Shown here one piece after another: positions 60,321-64,000 of a stretch of 64,000 nt of DNA (positions within the stretch are counted from its first letter, which is position 1; each line of letters opens with the position of its first letter). The position numbers were made by a program, and so were the translations under genes. Origin of the DNA: Sphingomonas sp. TDK1. Lineage in GTDB: Bacteria; Pseudomonadota; Alphaproteobacteria; Sphingomonadales; Sphingomonadaceae. The notes under the pieces are model-generated. The model saw nothing but the letters and a program-made list of their open reading frames with translations, did no database searches and had not been told where the DNA came from. The stretch spans positions 310,001 to 374,000 of the forward strand of contig NZ_LXVY01000048.1 of NCBI RefSeq assembly GCF_001650735.1, written 5' to 3'.

Positions 60321-62477
60321 TTATTTGCCGTTGCCGGGCGCGTGCGGCGTCCGGATCGCCTCGTAGTAGCTGAGCGGCTGCGGCGGCGCGGCGTGACCGG
60401 CGGGCAGCGGGCGCTTCGACAGCGACTGCCAGTACGCGATCGAGGCGTCACGCCACCATTGGGCTTCCTCACGCTGGATGGCGAGGAAATCACGGACCTC
60501 GGCCCAGCGGCGGGCATCGACCTTGCCCTCCAGCCCGGCCCAGCGGTGCTGCATGTCCTTCACCGTGGCGATGCCGGTGTCGTAGTGGGCGACCAGACTG
60601 TCCCACAGCGTCTCGCCCGAGCGCATCCGATAGTCCCAGGGGACGTGGTGGAACCACAGCAGCAGGCTGTCCGGCACCGTCTTCAGGTCGCCCCAGCGCT
60701 TCGCCACCTGCGGCGCGTACTGGCCGAGCGCGTTGGTGCCGGTCGGCGTGCGGTCGAAGCCGATCCCGTTCGCATCGGCGCGGTGATAATAGGTCGGGTT
60801 CCATTCGGGCCGGGCGAGGTCCGAAACCCACGGCCCCGGGCCGTAATGGTGGCCGGTCGCCATCACATGGCCGAGCCCGAGCGGCGTCATGTAGTTCACC
60901 ACCGCCTCGCGCGACTCCAGCATCATCGCGACGATGGGCGTGACCACCGCAGGATCCAGGCTCCAGGTCAGCCGCGCCCAGTCGCGGGCGATATCCGCGG
61001 CCTTGGCATCGGGATCCCAGGCGAGCCGGCCATAGGCGTACCAATTGGCCTGGTCGAACTGCGATCCGCTCCAGTTCACGTCCGTCCCGATATTGGCGAC
61101 GCCCGCCATGCCGGTCAGCGCCTTGGGGGCGACCGGCGTCTCCAGCACCTTGGCGACGGTGCTGCCAGCGCGCGGGCGGAAGGTGTCGCTTTCCAGCACC
61201 TCCTCCCACATCGTCCCCAGATAGGCGAGGTGCGTGGCGAAGCCGAGATACTCCTTGGTGATCTGCACCTCGAGCATCAGCGGCGTCCTGGGCATCGCGC
61301 CGAACAGCGGGTGGAAGGGCTCGCGCGGCTGGAAGTCGATCGCGCCGTTCTTCACCTGGAGGAGGACGTTGTCGCGGAATTTCCCGTCCAACGGCACGAA
61401 CTCGTCGTTCGCCTGCTTGTGGCGATCGGCGTCGTTATGTTCCGAATAGACGAAGGCGCGCCACATCACCACGCCGCCATGGGGGGCGAGCGCATCGGCG
61501 AGCATGTTGGCGCCGTCGGCATGGCTGCGCTTATAGTCCGATGGACCGGGCTGCCCTTCCGAATTGGCCTTGACCAGGAAGCCGCCGAAATCGGGGATCA
61601 CCGCGTAGATCTCGTCCGCCTTGGCCTTCCACCAGGCGCGAACCGCCGGATCCAGCGGGTCCGCCGTCTTGAGGCCGCCGATTTCGATCGGGGCGGAGAA
61701 GCGCGCGGTCAGATAGATGCGGATGCCATAGGGGCGGAAGACCCCAGCCAGCGCCTTCACCTTCTGGAGGTAGGGCGCGGTGAGGATGTCGGCATTGGCG
61801 TTGACGTTGTTCGGCACCACCGCGTTGATGCCGACCGAGGCGTTGGCGCGGGCATAGTCGGTGTAGCGCGGGTCCTTGTAGCCCGGCAGCTTCTGCCAGT
61901 CCCATAGCGACTGGCCGGCATAGCCGCGCTCAACATAGCGATCGAGATTGTCCCAATGGTCGAGCACGCGCAGCTGCAGCTTGGGCGCATCCTGCACGTC
62001 AAGCGCATCGATGGGCTGGCGGAGCTGAAGCAGCTTGAGCAGGCGGAAGCTGCCGTAGAGCAGGCCGGTGTCGCTGTTCGCGGCGATCAGCGTCACCTTG
62101 GCGCCAGCTATCGTCGCCGTGCGGATCACGAAGCCCTCGCGGCCCAGCGCGGACAGCGGCAGCTTCATCCCAGCAAGCAACGGCGAGCCGGCCGTGGCGA
62201 GCACTACCCCGCCCTCGCCCTGCACCGCGCTGGCATGCACCGGCGCCGCGCCGATCAGCCCGGCAAGGCCGCGATCAAGCTCGTCCAGCGCGGCTCGGAT
62301 CGTCGGGCGATTGCTGTCCGCCACCACGTAGCGGAGGTGCGGCACAACCCGCTGCTTCGTCGTCGCATCAAGCGGCTCGTAGCGCAGCCAAAGGTCATAG
62401 CCAGTTTCCGCATGCCCCTGATTCGCAAAGGCAAACGCCGCCAAAATCCACAAAATCGCCTGGAATGCCGCCCGCAT
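60321..62477 (-). CDS. aguA: GH67 alpha-glucuronidase, exported
   Basis: This enzyme removes (methyl)glucuronic acid from the ends of xylo-oligosaccharides. The product is 718 residues from ATG 62475-62477 with a signal peptide (FQAILWILAAFAFANQGHA). GH67 motifs include LRVLDHWDNLDRYVERGYAG (core LDHWDNLDRYVERGYAG), DFGGFLVKANSEGQPGP with the candidate acid Glu, and KNGAIDFQPREPFHPLFG. The C-terminal domain has DSLLLWFHHVPWDYRM. The GH9 gene follows by 10 bp, giving one operon. Confidence 0.93.
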   Translation of the reverse strand: MRAAFQAILWILAAFAFANQGHAETGYDLWLRYEPLDATTKQRVVPHLRYVVADSNRPTIRAALDELDRGLAGLIGAAPVHASAVQGEGGVVLATAGSPLLAGMKLPLSALGREGFVIRTATIAGAKVTLIAANSDTGLLYGSFRLLKLLQLRQPIDALDVQDAPKLQLRVLDHWDNLDRYVERGYAGQSLWDWQKLPGYKDPRYTDYARANASVGINAVVPNNVNANADILTAPYLQKVKALAGVFRPYGIRIYLTARFSAPIEIGGLKTADPLDPAVRAWWKAKADEIYAVIPDFGGFLVKANSEGQPGPSDYKRSHADGANMLADALAPHGGVVMWRAFVYSEHNDADRHKQANDEFVPLDGKFRDNVLLQVKNGAIDFQPREPFHPLFGAMPRTPLMLEVQITKEYLGFATHLAYLGTMWEEVLESDTFRPRAGSTVAKVLETPVAPKALTGMAGVANIGTDVNWSGSQFDQANWYAYGRLAWDPDAKAADIARDWARLTWSLDPAVVTPIVAMMLESREAVVNYMTPLGLGHVMATGHHYGPGPWVSDLARPEWNPTYYHRADANGIGFDRTPTGTNALGQYAPQVAKRWGDLKTVPDSLLLWFHHVPWDYRMRSGETLWDSLVAHYDTGIATVKDMQHRWAGLEGKVDARRWAEVRDFLAIQREEAQWWRDASIAYWQSLSKRPLPAGHAAPPQPLSYYEAIRTPHAPGNGK

Positions 62478-62511
62478 TGCGCCCTCTCTCTTCCGCGATC
62501 GTTCGCGTTTG

Positions 62512-62551
62512 TTGACAAGCCTGTAGCAGGCCGAACATGGTACCGCTACCA
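62512..62551. promoter_or_regulatory. XylR operator between GH67 and GH10
   Basis: TTGACA at 62512-62517 serves the plus strand, and the operator TGGTACCGCTACCA (62538-62551) lies 17-20 bp after it, over the -10. It is 39 bp from the GH10 start and 61 bp from the GH67 start, so it can control both. Confidence 0.75.
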
Positions 62552-62590
62552 AGCAAGCGACGCCCAGAGGCGCGATCAGGAGAGGGTTTC

Positions 62591-63748
62591 ATGGCAGATC
62601 ACGGATTTCGCATCGACCGCCGCGGGCTGCTCGCCGCTGGCGCCGCCGCAGCCACGCTTCCGCTGGTCGCGCGCGCGACCTCGGTCGCCCCGGGGCTGAA
62701 CATGCTCGCATCGCAGAAGAACATGCGGATCGGCTCCGCCTTCGCCTGGAACCCGTCCGGCGCCGATGCCGGCTCGTTCGCCAACCCGCGCTATGCTGCG
62801 CTGCTCGAGCGGGATTGCGGACTGCTCGTGCCCGAGAACCAGCTGAAGTGGCAGGCGATCCGGCCGGCCCCGGACAAGTTCGACTTCACCCATTTCGATG
62901 CGATGCTCGATTGGGCCGAGGCGCATCGCATGGCGATGCGCGGACACACGCTGCTGTGGCACAAGAGCCAGTATTTCCCGCGCTGGCTGAACGACCACGA
63001 CTTCGGCGCAACACCGCGGCGCGAGGCCGAGCGGCTGCTCACCACCCATATCGACACGGTGTGTCACCGTTACACCAAGCGAATCGCCAGCTATGACGTG
63101 GTCAACGAAACCGTCGACGAGACGACCGGGGCGCTGCGCGAGACGAGCCTTTCGCGCGCGTTCGGCGGCGCCGAGCCGATGCTCGACCACGCATTCCACG
63201 CTGCCCGCGCCGCCGCCCCAAGCGCGCAGCTGGTCTACAACGACTATATGAGCTGGGAGCCCGGCAACGAAGCGCATCGCAGCGGCGTGCTCCGCCTGCT
63301 GGAGGGCTTTCGCAAGCGCGGCGTGCCCGTCGACGCGCTGGGCGTACAGTCGCATATCGAACCCGTCAGCGATGCACCTGCGGGCGTTCTCGCTGCGCGG
63401 CAGGAGAAAGCGTGGAGGGCGTTCCTCGATACGGTGACCGGCATGGGCTATCAGCTGTTGATCACCGAATTCGATGTCGCCGATCAGCATCTCCCAACGG
63501 ATGTCGCAATGCGCGACCGGCAGGTGGCCGACTATGCCGGGGTCTATCTCGACATCATGTTCGGTTACCCGCAGTTGCGCGACATGCTGTTCTGGGGAAT
63601 GTGTGATCGCTATAGCTGGCTCAACGGCTTCAAGCCGCGCAAAGACGGCAGCGTGCCGCGGGTGGCGCCCTACGATCGCGAATTCCACGCGAAGCCGCTT
63701 CGCGACATCGTCTCGGCCAAATTGATCGCGACTGCGCGGCGGGGGTAA
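62591..63748 (+). CDS. GH10 endo-beta-1,4-xylanase, Tat-exported
   Basis: This enzyme cuts xylan internally. The product is 385 residues from ATG 62591 with AGGAGAGGG upstream. A twin-Arg signal (DRRGLLAAGAAAATLPLVARA) is present. GH10 motifs are LVPENQLKWQAI, RGHTLLWHKSQ, acid/base Glu in YDVVNETVDE (about 172), VQSHIE, and nucleophile Glu in LLITEFDVAD (about 293). WGMCDRYSWL closes the barrel. It is monocistronic here or leads to the next partial gene. Confidence 0.95.
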   Translation: MADHGFRIDRRGLLAAGAAAATLPLVARATSVAPGLNMLASQKNMRIGSAFAWNPSGADAGSFANPRYAALLERDCGLLVPENQLKWQAIRPAPDKFDFTHFDAMLDWAEAHRMAMRGHTLLWHKSQYFPRWLNDHDFGATPRREAERLLTTHIDTVCHRYTKRIASYDVVNETVDETTGALRETSLSRAFGGAEPMLDHAFHAARAAAPSAQLVYNDYMSWEPGNEAHRSGVLRLLEGFRKRGVPVDALGVQSHIEPVSDAPAGVLAARQEKAWRAFLDTVTGMGYQLLITEFDVADQHLPTDVAMRDRQVADYAGVYLDIMFGYPQLRDMLFWGMCDRYSWLNGFKPRKDGSVPRVAPYDREFHAKPLRDIVSAKLIATARRG

Positions 63749-63830
63749 AACTGGTACGCTCCCGTTCAGATTTCGCGGGTATACATCGTGCCCGGGCGGC
63801 GGAGTCGCCGAGGGATCAGGGAGCAGGGCA

Positions 63831-64000
63831 ATGGCTGCAGCAGCCGTGAGACGAGACGGGCCTGAAGGCGAGCAACCGCTCCCCAGCAGCGTCGACGTCG
63901 CGGCGCTGCATGCCAGTGCCGAAGCCCTGGTCCGCCTTCATGGCGGGTCAGCCGCCGTCCCCGCCGGCAGCAGCTTTCGCCAGCACCTGCTCGAACATGC
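63831..64000 (+). CDS. Hypothetical protein, 5' part only
   Basis: An open frame with GGGAGCAGGG before ATG 63831, continuing 56 codons to the window edge without stop. The N-terminus is polar (AVRRDGPEGEQPLPSSVDVAAL in core RRDGPEGEQPLPSS) with no signal. No function recognised. It is 82 bp after the GH10 stop, and the gap holds a weak hairpin only. Confidence 0.5.
   Translation, partial: MAAAAVRRDGPEGEQPLPSSVDVAALHASAEALVRLHGGSAAVPAGSSFRQHLLEH

Noticed and set aside
1..64000. CRISPR arrays, insertion sequences or prophage
   Set aside because: No regularly spaced direct repeats, transposase or phage genes were seen.

Overview
The window is about 64 kb of GC-rich alphaproteobacterial chromosome, most likely from a sphingomonad (Sphingomonas or a close relative). 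The evidence is the Caulobacter/Sphingomonas set of flagellar regulators (FlbD, FlbT, a FlaEY-like protein), a Caulobacter-type oxidative xylose pathway with its LacI regulator, a probable general-stress (EcfG-type) promoter, and encoded tRNA CCA. I see no insertion sequence, prophage or CRISPR array.

Positions 1-46,470 are mainly a flagellar gene cluster. From the left: flgB (partial) and a large FlaEY-like beta-propeller protein; divergently fliG-fliH; a stress island (catalase-like protein, Q/A-rich lipoprotein, polysaccharide deacetylase); fliF-fliN-flbD-flhA-fliK-flgD; an intergenic region with tandem hairpins; flagellin with two adjacent sugar-modification genes; flgF-flgG-flgA-flgH diverging from fliL-fliM-DUF6468-motE-like; small motility-associated genes and a TPR protein; a TonB receptor and a chemoreceptor; a housekeeping insert (tRNA-Lys, folK, uracil-DNA glycosylase, aspartic protease-TPR protein); flgE-flgK-flgL diverging from flbT-fliI-fliJ and a muramidase-like gene; then an unusual sigma factor and a hypothetical gene. 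C-ring, rod, hook and export ATPase parts are present. fliE, fliP/Q/R, flhB, flgC, flgI, motA/B, flaF and che genes are not in this window.

Two DNA signals tie the flagellar part together. A palindrome of the form GGCA-N5-TGCC (like the Caulobacter FlbD ftr element) occurs at fliF, flagellin, flgF/fliL and flgE/flbT. A YCTATAAN box with no visible -35 lies 30-135 bp before at least eleven transcription units, including genes of unknown function, the glycosyltransferases and the chemoreceptor. The FlbD here has altered GAFTGA and Walker B motifs, and a sigma-70-family factor that is neither FliA nor RpoN sits in the cluster. Together they suggest a rewired flagellar hierarchy.

Positions 46,500-64,000 hold dTMP kinase, then a xylan and xylose utilisation locus: xylX-xylB-xylC (plus strand); a TetR gene; xylD, xylE and xylR (minus strand); a GH3 beta-xylosidase; a GH67 alpha-glucuronidase with a GH9 glucanase interrupted by an in-frame amber codon; and a GH10 xylanase. 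Operators close to TGGTAGCGCTACCA occur before xylX, xylE, GH3 and between GH67 and GH10, which defines a probable XylR regulon that links outer polymer breakdown to sugar uptake and the Weimberg pathway. The gene for 2-ketoglutarate semialdehyde dehydrogenase (xylA) is not here.
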